Shown one piece after another: positions 16,364-27,150 of a DNA stretch of 64,000 nucleotides. The translations under genes were made by a program, and so were the position numbers. The stretch covers positions 4,869,501-4,933,500 of the forward strand of contig NZ_CP048286.1 of assembly GCF_010365285.1 (NCBI RefSeq), read 5' to 3'. Position 1 is the stretch's first letter. Every line of letters starts with the position of its first letter. The notes under the pieces are model-generated. The model had not been told where the DNA came from, did no database searches, and was given only the letters and a program-made list of their open reading frames with translations. This DNA is from Paenibacillus rhizovicinus. Its GTDB lineage: Bacteria; Bacillota; Bacilli; Paenibacillales; Paenibacillaceae.

Positions 16364-17322
16364 AACAACCTGCCCATGCCGCGCAATCTACCCATGCCGC
16401 GCAAGCCGCCAAACAGTCGAAGTCCATCAAGTCTAGAAGCTTGGATGCGAACCCTTGGTGGGCGCAGAGCATCATTTACCTCATCCTGATCGTGGCGGGC
16501 TTGATTACGCTGCTGCCGATGGTGAACGTATGGGCGATCTCCTTCAGCGAGGCGCACGAGATCTACAAGAATCCGATGATGATCTGGCCCAAGTCGTTCA
16601 CGATCGAAGCGTACAAATACATTTTCAATACGGAAGTGCTGTTGAAGGCTTTCGGCATCACCGTATTCGTTACGGTCGTGGGCACGTTCCTCAATCTGGT
16701 GTTCACGGCAACGGGCGCTTACGGCTTATCGAAGACGCAAATTCCAGGTCATCGTTTCTTGCTGTGGCTGGTCATTATTCCGATGCTGTTCGGCGCGGGC
16801 CTGATCCCGATGTACATTTTGCTCAAGAATATCGGGCTCCTCGACAGCGTCTGGGTGTTGATCATCCCGCAGCTGGTCGCGCCGTTTAACCTGATCCTGA
16901 TGCGCAACTTCTTCTGGAGCATTCCGGAGAGCTTAGAGGAATCGGCCCGGATCGATGGCGCTTCGGATATGCGCGTGCTGTGGAGCGTTATTCTCCCGTT
17001 GTCCAAACCCGTAATCGCCACGGTCGGGTTGTTCTATGCGGTCGGGCACTGGAATGATTTCTTCTCCGCATTGTACTTCATCAGCGACAACAGCAAGTGG
17101 CCGCTTCAGATGGTGCTGCGCTCGATCATCATCGATTTCAACATGCTCAACATGGGAACGCAGAACACGAGCACGTTGAACGATTCCAGCCACTTGGTCG
17201 TCCAGCCGGAGAATATTAAGGCCGCAACGATCATATTCGCTATCGTGCCGATTCTTCTGGTCTATCCGTTCCTGCAGAAATATTTTGTCAAAGGCATTAT
17301 GCTGGGTTCCGTCAAAGGCTAA
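16357..17322 (+). CDS. ABC sugar permease, LplC/YtcP type
   Basis: The 321-residue membrane protein has an alanine/histidine-rich N-terminus with HAAQ repeats before the first membrane span (IIYLILIVAGLITLLPMVNV). The EAA loop reads EESARIDGASDMRVLWSVILP near residue 200. The end KYFVKGIMLGSVKG is characteristic of YtcP-like permeases. It pairs with the preceding permease to form the importer channel. Confidence 0.92.
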   Translation: MVEQPAHAAQSTHAAQAAKQSKSIKSRSLDANPWWAQSIIYLILIVAGLITLLPMVNVWAISFSEAHEIYKNPMMIWPKSFTIEAYKYIFNTEVLLKAFGITVFVTVVGTFLNLVFTATGAYGLSKTQIPGHRFLLWLVIIPMLFGAGLIPMYILLKNIGLLDSVWVLIIPQLVAPFNLILMRNFFWSIPESLEESARIDGASDMRVLWSVILPLSKPVIATVGLFYAVGHWNDFFSALYFISDNSKWPLQMVLRSIIIDFNMLNMGTQNTSTLNDSSHLVVQPENIKAATIIFAIVPILLVYPFLQKYFVKGIMLGSVKG

Positions 17323-17358
17323 TGAGCCACTATCACGCGAAAGCGAGGCGAACGAACG

Positions 17359-18204
17359 ATGGCTGCAAACGCGGTGCAAACGACGAAAGAGGATATTCTG
17401 GCGCACTATAAGGAGAATGGCTTCGCCGTCATTCCGAATGCATTGTCGCAGGAGGAGCTCGATTACTTGAACGTTTTGGTCGAAGCTTCATTGAAAGAGA
17501 ATCCCGAGCAATGGCATAAGCCGATCGAAGGCGCGGTCGGCACGGGCAGCTTTCTGGAGAAGCATCCGCTGGAGATGGATCGATTCATCCGCCATCCGAA
17601 GATTTTCCCGCTCATCCAGGAGGTACTGCTCGGCGAGGCGCGCTTCGCCCAATTCGATTTCCGGGACGTTTCCGCGGACCGGGCGAGCAGCAGCGAGATG
17701 AATTTCCACCGTGACATCAGCTATTACGGCACCATCGGCGGGAAGATTTTCGATCCCGAGAATCCTTATATCAGCACGTACGCATGCGTCATCTATTATT
17801 TGTCGGACGTCCACGAATGCTGCCCGGCCTTCTGTCTGGTGCCGAACAGCCATACGTATGGAACATTGGCCGAAGCGAAGGAGAAGCAGGGCGAAGCTTA
17901 CGAGGAGATCCCGATCCGGGGCAAAGCCGGAACCGCGGTGCTGTACAATATCACGACGTATCACACGCGGAAGGGCGGCAGCGCGGCGTGCACGCACGGC
18001 CGGCGGACGATGCATAACTATCATTCCCGGGCGTCGAGCTATCCGCTGACGAACTGGGCGACGGTGCCCGAAGTGCTCGCGCTCAGCGACGATCACGACA
18101 CCCGCTTGTTTTATTCGCAGTGGACGCCGAACCAAATCAAATTCGCGCGTGACACCTACACGAAACCGCTTCCTCCCTATTATCCCTACCATATGATCAA
18201 GTAG
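17359..18204 (+). CDS. Phytanoyl-CoA dioxygenase (PhyH) family Fe(II)/2-oxoglutarate oxygenase
   Basis: PhyH-family enzymes hydroxylate small organic molecules using iron, oxygen and 2-oxoglutarate. The 281-residue protein starts with the family pattern YKENGFAVIPNALSQEELDYL. It carries a likely HxD iron ligand pair in NFHRDISYYG near residue 117, and a distal histidine in ITTYHTRKGG or the following HNYHSR. No signal peptide is present. It lies 36 bases after the permease gene and before an enolase-superfamily gene, so the imported compound, or a product of it, is the likely substrate. The exact substrate cannot be told from sequence. Confidence 0.82.
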   Translation: MAANAVQTTKEDILAHYKENGFAVIPNALSQEELDYLNVLVEASLKENPEQWHKPIEGAVGTGSFLEKHPLEMDRFIRHPKIFPLIQEVLLGEARFAQFDFRDVSADRASSSEMNFHRDISYYGTIGGKIFDPENPYISTYACVIYYLSDVHECCPAFCLVPNSHTYGTLAEAKEKQGEAYEEIPIRGKAGTAVLYNITTYHTRKGGSAACTHGRRTMHNYHSRASSYPLTNWATVPEVLALSDDHDTRLFYSQWTPNQIKFARDTYTKPLPPYYPYHMIK

Positions 18205-18268
18205 GGAAATAGGGCTGTCGGAGCGAATACTAGAGGCTGGAAGCGACAATCGGGAGGGTTACGGATCG

Positions 18269-19492
18269 ATGACCAAGATCAAGCGAATCAGGCTTATTCG
18301 CACGCGGCATGACGCCAGCTGGACGATCGTCAAGGTGGAGACGGATCAGGATGGATTGTACGGAATCGGGTCGGCGAACGATTATTTCAATCCGAGCGCC
18401 GTCGCGGCCGTCATCGAGGAGCTGCTCGCGCCGACGCTGATCGGACGCGATGCCGGCGCGATCGAAGACATTTGGCAGTCCATGTACCAGAGCGGTTATT
18501 GGCGCAACGGCTCCGCGCTGATGACGGCGATCGGCGCGATCGACATGGCGCTCTGGGACATCAAGGGCAAGGAAGCCGGCATGCCGGTGCATCGGCTGCT
18601 CGGCGGACCGAGCCGCGCGGCCGTGCCCTGCTACGCGCATGCAAGCGGGAGGGATATCGGCGAGCTGATCGAGGATATCGCCCGCTATCAGGAAGAGGGC
18701 TATTCGGTCGTTCGCTGCCAGCTGGGCCAGTATGGGGGCGGCGGGTTCCTTCCTGCCGACGAGGCGAAGAGGCCTTCCAATGCCTGGCCTGCGAAGGTCG
18801 TCTTCGACGAAGAAGCGTACCTGGAAGCGATTCCGGACATGTTCGAGCAGCTGCGCGCGCGCTTCGGCTCGGCTGCCAAATTCACGCATGACGTGCATGA
18901 GCATCTGTCTCCGCAGGGGGCGGTCATCCTGTCGAAGCGGCTGGAGCCGTACCGTTTATTCTTCCTCGAAGACGTGCTCCCGCCGGAGCAGATTGCCTGG
19001 TTCCGCTCGATTCGGCAGCAGAGCACCACGCCGCAAGCGATGGGAGAGCTGTTCACGAGTCCGCATGAATGGATGCCGCTTATTCAAGAGCGGTTGATCG
19101 ATTACATCCGCGTCCGCGTGTCCAAGGGAGGCGGCATCTCGGCCTGCCGCAAAATCGCCGCTTTCGCCGAGGCCTACGGCGTCCGCACGGCATGGCAGGA
19201 AGGCGGGGACAACGATCCCGTCAACCAAGCCGCGGCCATGCATCTGGATATGGCCATCTGGAACTTCGGCATCCAGGAGGAGAATACGTTCCGTGCCGAG
19301 GAGCTCGAAGCATTCCCGGGGCATGCGGTGCTGAAGGACGGACATCTCTATGCGAATGAGCGCCCGGGGCTCGGCATCGACATCGACGAGGAGAAGGCAG
19401 CGAAGCTCGTAAGCCCGGAGACGAAGACGCGAATCTATCACCAGCCGTATCCGATCGACCGGAAGGCGGACGGAACGATCGTACGTCCATAA
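18269..19492 (+). CDS. Enolase-superfamily enzyme, mannonate dehydratase/RspA-like but with altered active-site motif
   Basis: The 407-residue protein has the N-terminal capping domain and a barrel with metal-ligand positions in FTHDVHEHLSP, FLEDVLPPEQ and MGELFTSPHEW. It is closest in pattern to the ManD/RspA sugar-acid dehydratase group. Where ManD proteins usually read HGPxD near the end, this one reads AWQEGGDNDPVNQAA, so the usual histidine is absent. The first barrel strand motif CYAHASG is also typical of the group. GGGAGGG precedes ATG 18269. The reaction is probably abstraction of a proton alpha to a carboxylate, but the substrate is unknown. Confidence 0.8.
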   Translation: MTKIKRIRLIRTRHDASWTIVKVETDQDGLYGIGSANDYFNPSAVAAVIEELLAPTLIGRDAGAIEDIWQSMYQSGYWRNGSALMTAIGAIDMALWDIKGKEAGMPVHRLLGGPSRAAVPCYAHASGRDIGELIEDIARYQEEGYSVVRCQLGQYGGGGFLPADEAKRPSNAWPAKVVFDEEAYLEAIPDMFEQLRARFGSAAKFTHDVHEHLSPQGAVILSKRLEPYRLFFLEDVLPPEQIAWFRSIRQQSTTPQAMGELFTSPHEWMPLIQERLIDYIRVRVSKGGGISACRKIAAFAEAYGVRTAWQEGGDNDPVNQAAAMHLDMAIWNFGIQEENTFRAEELEAFPGHAVLKDGHLYANERPGLGIDIDEEKAAKLVSPETKTRIYHQPYPIDRKADGTIVRP

Positions 19493-19529
19493 GTCACGGA
19501 CACATTTTACCCGTGGTGATATCGATCAA

Positions 19530-19555
19530 GAAAGCCGCTGTTCAAGCGGCTTTTT
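19530..19555 (+). terminator. Terminator of the importer operon
   Basis: AAAGCCGCT, a 5-base loop, AGCGGC and TTTTT, located 38 bases after the enolase-family stop. Confidence 0.88.
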
Positions 19556-19632
19556 GTCATGCGGCGCAACCAAAACGATCCGATAACGTTAAATAGTTGA
19601 TGGTGTAAAAATTTGGATGGAGGAAGTCGTGC

Positions 19633-20175
19633 ATGACTAACCGCTTTAGATGGTTCGTGTTTGTACTTCTAATCGCGTCATTGGCAGCATGGGGAATCAT
19701 CTATACCTATCCTCATCGCTATCATTTGAAGATTCAAGGTATCGCCTACCAGCTAGGTGAGGGCAACCGCGATTATGTGCCAACTATCCTATTGATAAAC
19801 GGTACCGTGAGAAAGAACTTAAAGGGAGTTAGAACGTTTATCGGAACCATCGATATTCAAGGTGAAGCGATACCTGTCCCCAAAGCGCATAGGCAATTAC
19901 ATATCAAGCTGAGCAAACACGGTGAAGCCGTACTCTTATATGCCTATAACGACAAGGGTCAGCCCAAAATGTTCACGTACGGCACTCTTATTGTGAACGA
20001 TGATTTCAGCAAGTTCACGATCTTGAAGCTCGCAAGTAATGCTCGAACGGGACAGTCTGGTTTCGATGGCCGTGACGGGCATGTCATATCGGCGCCCGCG
20101 CTCCAAAGGGAGGACGCATTGGAAATTACGAATGAACTGATGCGGTACTCCTTGCAGGGGAATGTACTTCAATAA
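19633..20175 (+). CDS. Unrecognised membrane-anchored protein, 180 residues
   Basis: I do not recognise the family. One N-terminal membrane segment (WFVFVLLIASLAAWGIIYTY, residues about 7-26) is followed by a beta-rich extracytoplasmic part with no cysteine cluster and no known catalytic motif. GGAGG lies before ATG 19633. It overlaps the leader of the next gene, whose product has the same layout (membrane anchor plus outer domain). The two may work together at the cell surface, which is inference. Confidence 0.7.
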   Translation: MTNRFRWFVFVLLIASLAAWGIIYTYPHRYHLKIQGIAYQLGEGNRDYVPTILLINGTVRKNLKGVRTFIGTIDIQGEAIPVPKAHRQLHIKLSKHGEAVLLYAYNDKGQPKMFTYGTLIVNDDFSKFTILKLASNARTGQSGFDGRDGHVISAPALQREDALEITNELMRYSLQGNVLQ

Positions 20176-20236
20176 GGGATCCTTAGTCGGACAGCGAGCA
20201 GCCGATTATTCAGGATGTGGATCGATGGAGGAACGA

Positions 20237-20917
20237 ATGAAGAAATATGCTCATCTCGCAATTATACTCGTCCTTGTCGCTGTAAGCCTGATCGCAGTTC
20301 AGAATAAGGGGAAATCGATTTCCAGCGAAGAAGCCGAACGATTCGCCCTCTCGCAGGCTGCCAAGGACGGCTATCAAGAAGCGAAGATTTGGAATCGATT
20401 CAATCGGGTAACGTCGGCTGGCGATGCGTATTCGCCAACCCGCGAGAAGTTCGTTAAGGTTTGGCAGGTCGCTCTGGATGCTGCCGGACATCCGGCGATC
20501 TTGAATACGCCGGCCGTGATTTATAATGTCGATCGTAAAGACGGGTCTATTGTTTCCAGCGTCAAGGGCTTATTGCAGGCGGGCATGGATTTGAGGATTA
20601 GCGATCTTGAACTTAACGATCCAGGCCATCCGGAACGCGGCTTGAAAGTAACGATCAGAAACGAAGGGAAGAAGTCCTACGTGATTGAATGGATACAGCC
20701 TTGCATAACGGCTTCGGACCAACCTATTCCTCAAGACGAGGTGCCGATCATTACGGTCAATAAACCAATTCCGATAAACGGAGAAGTGGTTATCACGGAT
20801 ACGATTACGTTTAAGGGAGACCAGCCCTCGTCACGTTTGCAAGATACGCAAGGTTACTTTATGAAAGCGCAGGAAGAGGAGCAGCCAGCCCTTATCCTCG
20901 TGAAACCCGATCGGTAA
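20237..20917 (+). CDS. Unrecognised membrane-anchored protein, 226 residues
   Basis: After MKK the protein has a membrane segment (LAIILVLVAVSLIAV), then SSEEAERFALSQAAKDGY, which resembles the small folded units of PepSY-like or YpeB-like outer-surface proteins. The rest is soluble and beta-rich. GGAGGA lies five bases before ATG 20237; earlier in-frame starts at 20162 and 20225 lack such spacing. It follows the preceding gene closely and likely shares its transcript. Function unknown. Confidence 0.7.
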   Translation: MKKYAHLAIILVLVAVSLIAVQNKGKSISSEEAERFALSQAAKDGYQEAKIWNRFNRVTSAGDAYSPTREKFVKVWQVALDAAGHPAILNTPAVIYNVDRKDGSIVSSVKGLLQAGMDLRISDLELNDPGHPERGLKVTIRNEGKKSYVIEWIQPCITASDQPIPQDEVPIITVNKPIPINGEVVITDTITFKGDQPSSRLQDTQGYFMKAQEEEQPALILVKPDR

Positions 20918-21040
20918 TGCATATGACGGGACATGGACAACTGAACGTTTACAAGTTCGAATACTTGCCCACATATTACATCGCAAGATGAATACAATCA
21001 GGAAGAGAGAGCGGTTTTCGCGTTATAGCAAAAAAAGGAG

Positions 21041-21069
21041 TTGCGTTCTGATCCGAATACCTTTATAAC
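21041..21069 (+). promoter_or_regulatory. Probable katG promoter
   Basis: TTGCGT (21041-21046), a 17-base spacer and TATAAC (21064-21069). The -10 box matches five of six consensus positions; the -35 box is weak. The PerR-like operator starts six bases downstream, at the expected transcription start. Confidence 0.5.
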
Positions 21070-21074
21070 TTTAA

Positions 21075-21089
21075 TTATAATAATTATTA
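21075..21089. promoter_or_regulatory. PerR box upstream of katG
   Basis: The 15-bp sequence TTATAATAATTATTA matches the Bacillus Per box TTATAATNATTATAA except at one position. It lies 36 bases before the katG start and immediately after the likely -10 box. PerR bound here would block transcription until peroxide oxidises the repressor. Confidence 0.8.
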
Positions 21090-21106
21090 TTTAGAATTTA
21101 TTATAA

Positions 21107-23302
<2,196 letters not shown>

Positions 23303-23348
23303 TAGCGGCACATAGCGGCCCCGGCCGCCAAAACAGGCATGGTCAATG

Positions 23349-23408
23349 GGCTCCCCGAATAGCAGACAGGCGAAGTGAAGTAGCCTGCTGCCAGGAGGGG
23401 AGCTTTTT
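23349..23408 (+). terminator. Terminator after katG
   Basis: The outer stem GCTCCCC/GGGGAGC and an inner GCAG-CAGGC/GCCTGCTGC stem are followed by TTTTT. Confidence 0.75.
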
Positions 23409-23572
23409 GATGTCGGAAGCGCAATGCCGCGGAGGGTGACGCAGCCTCATCAACTGTAAATAATCAAACAAAATCTTAAATATACGGCATCGCTTTTCGC
23501 TTCGATCAATCGGTAAGATGGTCATGTAACGAGAATCGTATGGAATCCTTGATTCATGAGGGGGGACAAGGC

Positions 23573-24388
23573 GTGCCCAGGAAAGTAGTCTTTATCGCGG
23601 ATGCCGACAGCTGGTCCGGCGAGGGCCTTCTCGCTCGATTCAGCCAGGGCGGCACGGATCTGATTCTGAACAGCAGCAGGGACGACAAGGAATGGGAAGA
23701 AGCGCTCGCTGCCTGCAGAGCCGCAGGCACGGAGGCGCTCATTACGCATGTCGATCTATGCAGCGGCAGCGGTATATCCGCCATGCTGGATCAGGCCGAG
23801 AAGCGGATCGGCCCGGTCGATGTCATGATTCACAATTGCAGCGCCATGAGTCCCGCCAGCGTCGAAGACTGCGAGGAAACGGAGTTTCTCCACATCATGC
23901 AGAGGAACGCCAAATCCGCTTTTTTCTGTACGCAGGCGTTCGGCAGACGGATGGCGGACAGAGGCGGCGGCAGCATTATCTTCGTCAGCTCCATTCACGG
24001 CGAGAAGCCGAACGGCTCGTCCTTCGCGTACAGCGCCTCGCAAGGCGCGGTGAAGATGCTGGCCCATGAAGCGGCGTTGTTTCTGGGGCGGTTCGGCATT
24101 CGCGTCAATGTGATCGAGATGGGCCCCGTCGAAGGCACGGACGCTTCTTTTCCAAGTGAGCTTTCGGGACTCTACGACAACTATCGTTACAAGGTGCCCA
24201 GCACGAAGCTCGGAACGGCCGGCGATTTGGCCGAGCTTGCCTTCTTCCTAGCCGGGGAGGAAGCCAGTTATGTGAACGGAGCGGATATTCGACTAGACGG
24301 CGGCTTCAGTCTGCATTATATGGATCGTCGCATGAACAAGCCTGCCGGGGAGAGGAACGATAGCCATGAGCCAAAGCTTGAGCGGTAA
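23573..24388 (+). CDS. SDR-family protein with degenerate active site
   Basis: The 271-residue protein follows the short-chain dehydrogenase pattern throughout, including the FVSSIHGEKPNGSSFAYSAS stretch and a C-terminal YVNGADIRLDGG. However, the dinucleotide-binding glycine motif reads ADADSWSGEGL instead of TGxxxGxG, and the catalytic tetrad reads YSASQ, so the lysine of YxxxK is a glutamine (CAA codon). Serine and tyrosine remain. GTG 23573 follows a GAGGGGGGA ribosome site; an ATG at 23540 has none. It overlaps the next, intact SDR gene by 23 bases. It may be a regulatory or structural partner of that enzyme. Confidence 0.8.
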   Translation: MPRKVVFIADADSWSGEGLLARFSQGGTDLILNSSRDDKEWEEALAACRAAGTEALITHVDLCSGSGISAMLDQAEKRIGPVDVMIHNCSAMSPASVEDCEETEFLHIMQRNAKSAFFCTQAFGRRMADRGGGSIIFVSSIHGEKPNGSSFAYSASQGAVKMLAHEAALFLGRFGIRVNVIEMGPVEGTDASFPSELSGLYDNYRYKVPSTKLGTAGDLAELAFFLAGEEASYVNGADIRLDGGFSLHYMDRRMNKPAGERNDSHEPKLER

Positions 24389-25100
24389 GTCCGCACTCGT
24401 CACCGGCGCGGGGACGGGCATCGGCAAAGGCGTCGCCGTCGAGCTTGCAAGACGCGGCGCGCATGTCGCGATTCACTACAACTCCAGCGATGCCGGAGCC
24501 AAAGACACGCAGCGCCTAATCGAGGAGCTGGGCGGCAAGTGCATGATCATACAGGCAGACGTCGCCGATCGGGGGCAGATCGTCCGAATGGCCGATACGG
24601 CTGCCGCCGAGCTGGGCGGCATCGACATTCTGGTCAACAACGCGGCGCTGCAGCTTAACCTCCAGTTGTTCGATTATACGGAGGAGCAATACGACCGCGT
24701 CATGAACGTTAATCTTAAAGGGTATTGGCAGTGCATCCAAGCGGTCCTCCCTCATATGAAGCAACGAAATTTCGGCCGCATTATCAATATCTCCTCCGTC
24801 CACGGCAAACGACCGACCGACTTCGACCCGGTCTACAGCATGTCGAAGGGCGGCATCAAAATGCTCGGCAGAGAAAGCGCCATCGAGCTTGCGCGTTACG
24901 GCATCACGGTCAATACGATCGCGCCCGGCGCCGTCGACGTCGGCAAGTTCAGCAACAAGGCGAACCGATTGAAATTTCCGCTGGGGCGCATCGGACTGCC
25001 GGCGGACGTCGCTTCGCTGGTTTGCTATATCGCCTCGGACGAAACGTCGTTCATGACGGGTACCACCATCCGTTTGGACGGGGCCAGCATGTTATTGTAA
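24366..25100 (+). CDS. Short-chain dehydrogenase/reductase (intact, FabG/glucose-dehydrogenase-like)
   Basis: This 244-residue classical SDR has the cofactor motif TGAGTGIGKG near residue 14, NNAA near residue 89, serine in INISSVHG, and the catalytic YSMSK. The ending FMTGTTIRLDGA is typical. All catalytic residues are present, in contrast to the overlapping upstream SDR. The substrate is unknown; sugar or sugar-acid oxidation is plausible given the aldo/keto reductase that follows. Confidence 0.92.
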   Translation: MSQSLSGKSALVTGAGTGIGKGVAVELARRGAHVAIHYNSSDAGAKDTQRLIEELGGKCMIIQADVADRGQIVRMADTAAAELGGIDILVNNAALQLNLQLFDYTEEQYDRVMNVNLKGYWQCIQAVLPHMKQRNFGRIINISSVHGKRPTDFDPVYSMSKGGIKMLGRESAIELARYGITVNTIAPGAVDVGKFSNKANRLKFPLGRIGLPADVASLVCYIASDETSFMTGTTIRLDGASMLL

Positions 25101-25124
25101 TCGCATGGAAAAGGAGCTGGAACG

Positions 25125-26036
25125 ATGGACAAAACGATATTAGGCCGCACCGGATTGCCGGTCACGAAATTGAGCTACGGCGCCATGGAAATTCGCGGCC
25201 CGCGCGTATGGAGCGGACGGCCGCTCGAGGACGCCGATGCGGAGCGCATTCTGCATGCCGTGCTTGACGCAGGCATCAACCTGATCGACACCTCGTACGA
25301 TTACGGCCGCAGCGAGGAATTGATCGGCCGCTTCGTGAGCCGCCGCCGGAACGAGTTCATCCTAGCGACGAAATGCGGCTGCTGCGTCACCGACCGCGGC
25401 GATCATGACGAGACGTCCCATATATGGACGCGCGATAATTTGCTTCATAATATCGATACGAGCTTACAACGTTTGCGAACCGACTATGTCGACGTTCTGC
25501 AGCTGCACGGACCGACGCCTCAGCAAGCCGAGGAAGGCGAGCTCGTGGACGTGCTGAAGGAAATTCAAGCCAGCGGCAAGGCCCGTTTCATCGGCGTATC
25601 CTCTTACGTTCCGAACCTTCCTCCCTTCGTGGACTGGGGGACATTCGATACGTTCCAGCTGCCCTACTCCGCTCTGGAGCGCGAGCACGAGAATTGGGTG
25701 ACGAAGGCGGCGGATACCGGAGCGGGCATTATCATTCGGGGCGGCGTCGGACAGGGCGAGCCGGGCATCGGGCGCGGCTCGGAAGATCGCTGGCGCGCAT
25801 GGGAGGAAGCGAAGCTGGACGAATTGTTGGAGCATGGCGAGCAGCGTACCGGATTTCTGCTGCGCTTCACCTTGTCCCATCCTTCCATGACGACGACGAT
25901 CGTCGGTACCAAAAATCCCGTCCATCTGATGGAAAATCTCCGTTACGCCGAGCGGGGTCCGCTCTCGAAGGACGTATACGAGGAAGCGAAGAAGCGCCTG
26001 GACGCCATTGGGAGCAAGCCGGCAGCAATTGAATAG
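25125..26036 (+). CDS. Aldo/keto reductase
   Basis: The 303-residue NAD(P)H-dependent carbonyl reductase has the catalytic set of the family: aspartate and tyrosine in LIDTSYDYGRSEE, lysine in LATKCG and histidine in VLQLHGP. The C-terminal cofactor region includes TTTIVGTKNPVHLMENL. An unusual CGCC cysteine cluster follows the catalytic lysine. AAAGGAG precedes ATG 25125, 24 bases after the SDR stop, so the three redox genes form one operon. Confidence 0.92.
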   Translation: MDKTILGRTGLPVTKLSYGAMEIRGPRVWSGRPLEDADAERILHAVLDAGINLIDTSYDYGRSEELIGRFVSRRRNEFILATKCGCCVTDRGDHDETSHIWTRDNLLHNIDTSLQRLRTDYVDVLQLHGPTPQQAEEGELVDVLKEIQASGKARFIGVSSYVPNLPPFVDWGTFDTFQLPYSALEREHENWVTKAADTGAGIIIRGGVGQGEPGIGRGSEDRWRAWEEAKLDELLEHGEQRTGFLLRFTLSHPSMTTTIVGTKNPVHLMENLRYAERGPLSKDVYEEAKKRLDAIGSKPAAIE

Positions 26037-26042
26037 ATAACG

Positions 26043-26076
26043 AGACGATGCGCTTGCTGCATCGTCTTTTTATTTT
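26043..26076 (+). terminator. Terminator of the SDR-SDR-AKR operon
   Basis: AGACGATGC/GCATCGTCT stem with a 7-base loop, followed by TTTTATTTT. Confidence 0.88.
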
Positions 26077-26133
26077 CCAACTGCAACCAGTTACGGGGGA
26101 TTTCGTCTATAAGAAGCGAGGGGGGATCTGAAC

Positions 26134-26853
26134 ATGGCAAGAATGATGCTTGCCGTCGTGGCAGCCGTGCTGCTCCTATGCGGCTGCTCGACTAACCAAA
26201 CCGATCCGAAGAGGACAGACGTTGCCATTGATTGGGTGGATTTCGTCAAGCTGGACGGGCATTCTTACACCGAATCATGGGAATACGTCATCAAGGACCC
26301 GGGCCGGGTTACGAATGCAGTAGTGGGTGAAGTGAAATTCAAGGTCGCGGACGTCGTTACGAATTCGAGTTATCATGCGAAGGACGGGGATGCGGCATTT
26401 TTGGAAATCGGAACGAAGCTGTATCGCGTGGAAGGTTTCTCGACGAGCGAAGTCCTTGCGGTGAAGAACGCAGCCTCCATTGGCGGCTATCGGTTGTATG
26501 TGGAAGAGAACTATGCTCAAACGGCCTTGAAGCATTACAAAGATATCGCCAAGGACAAGGTGGAGCGGATTGAACTGTTCCATCAACAGGATATTAGGCC
26601 GTATAAGACGTTAACAGGCGTTAAGTTGAAGCGATTCATTCAACTGCTGGACAGCGGTGAAGACAAACAAAATTACAACCCTCAATTCGGCGATCGCGAC
26701 TCGGAGGATTATGAAATGGTTTTCTACACGGACGATCCGATCGCGTATGCGTTTATCCTTTATGACGACGGCGCCCATGTTTACTTCACGCCTTGGAATT
26801 ACAGAATCGTCGACCAAGAAATTCGAGCCTTGATTCAGCCCGTATCCGGCTAA
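26134..26853 (+). CDS. Putative lipoprotein, 239 residues
   Basis: The signal sequence MLAVVAAVLLLCGC ends in a lipobox with the modified cysteine near residue 18. The mature protein has no recognised domain. It contains DWVDFVKLDGHSYTESWEYV near its start and an acidic second half. A GAGGGGGG site precedes ATG 26134. The gene has lower GC than its neighbours and lies in a run of small unknown exported or membrane proteins (26134-27793). Function unknown. Confidence 0.7.
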   Translation: MARMMLAVVAAVLLLCGCSTNQTDPKRTDVAIDWVDFVKLDGHSYTESWEYVIKDPGRVTNAVVGEVKFKVADVVTNSSYHAKDGDAAFLEIGTKLYRVEGFSTSEVLAVKNAASIGGYRLYVEENYAQTALKHYKDIAKDKVERIELFHQQDIRPYKTLTGVKLKRFIQLLDSGEDKQNYNPQFGDRDSEDYEMVFYTDDPIAYAFILYDDGAHVYFTPWNYRIVDQEIRALIQPVSG

Positions 26854-26866
26854 CGAATCACAGAAC

Positions 26867-26971
26867 TTACGGCGAGTATGGAAAGGTGCGAATGGCGAGC
26901 CAAACGACGAAGAGTGCCGCAATAAAGAGCACTGCCGCAAGTATGACGATAATCGCCAGTAGTTTCTTCAA
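26867..26971 (-). CDS. Small single-pass membrane protein, 34 residues
   Basis: On the minus strand a TTG at 26971 follows AAGGGGTG by nine bases and opens a short frame beginning with KKLLAIIVILAAVLF, almost entirely one membrane helix and ending in RTFPYSP. The strong ribosome site and clean hydrophobic peptide make a real small protein plausible. No family is recognised. It converges on the lipoprotein gene. Confidence 0.45.
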   Translation of the reverse strand: MKKLLAIIVILAAVLFIAALFVVWLAIRTFPYSP

Positions 26972-27150
26972 ACCGCTCACCCCTTCATAAGATGAAATTA
27001 ACCCGTGAGCCGGAAAATAAAGCGCAAAGTGACCGTGCATGCAGCAGGGGGGTGATAACGCAACTTTAGTTCTCTTCGCAGCGTCAGGAAAGGAAAGAAA
27101 TTCATATGTGGTCACTTTAGAGCTGCTAGGGCTCGAATAGGCAGGTGTTC

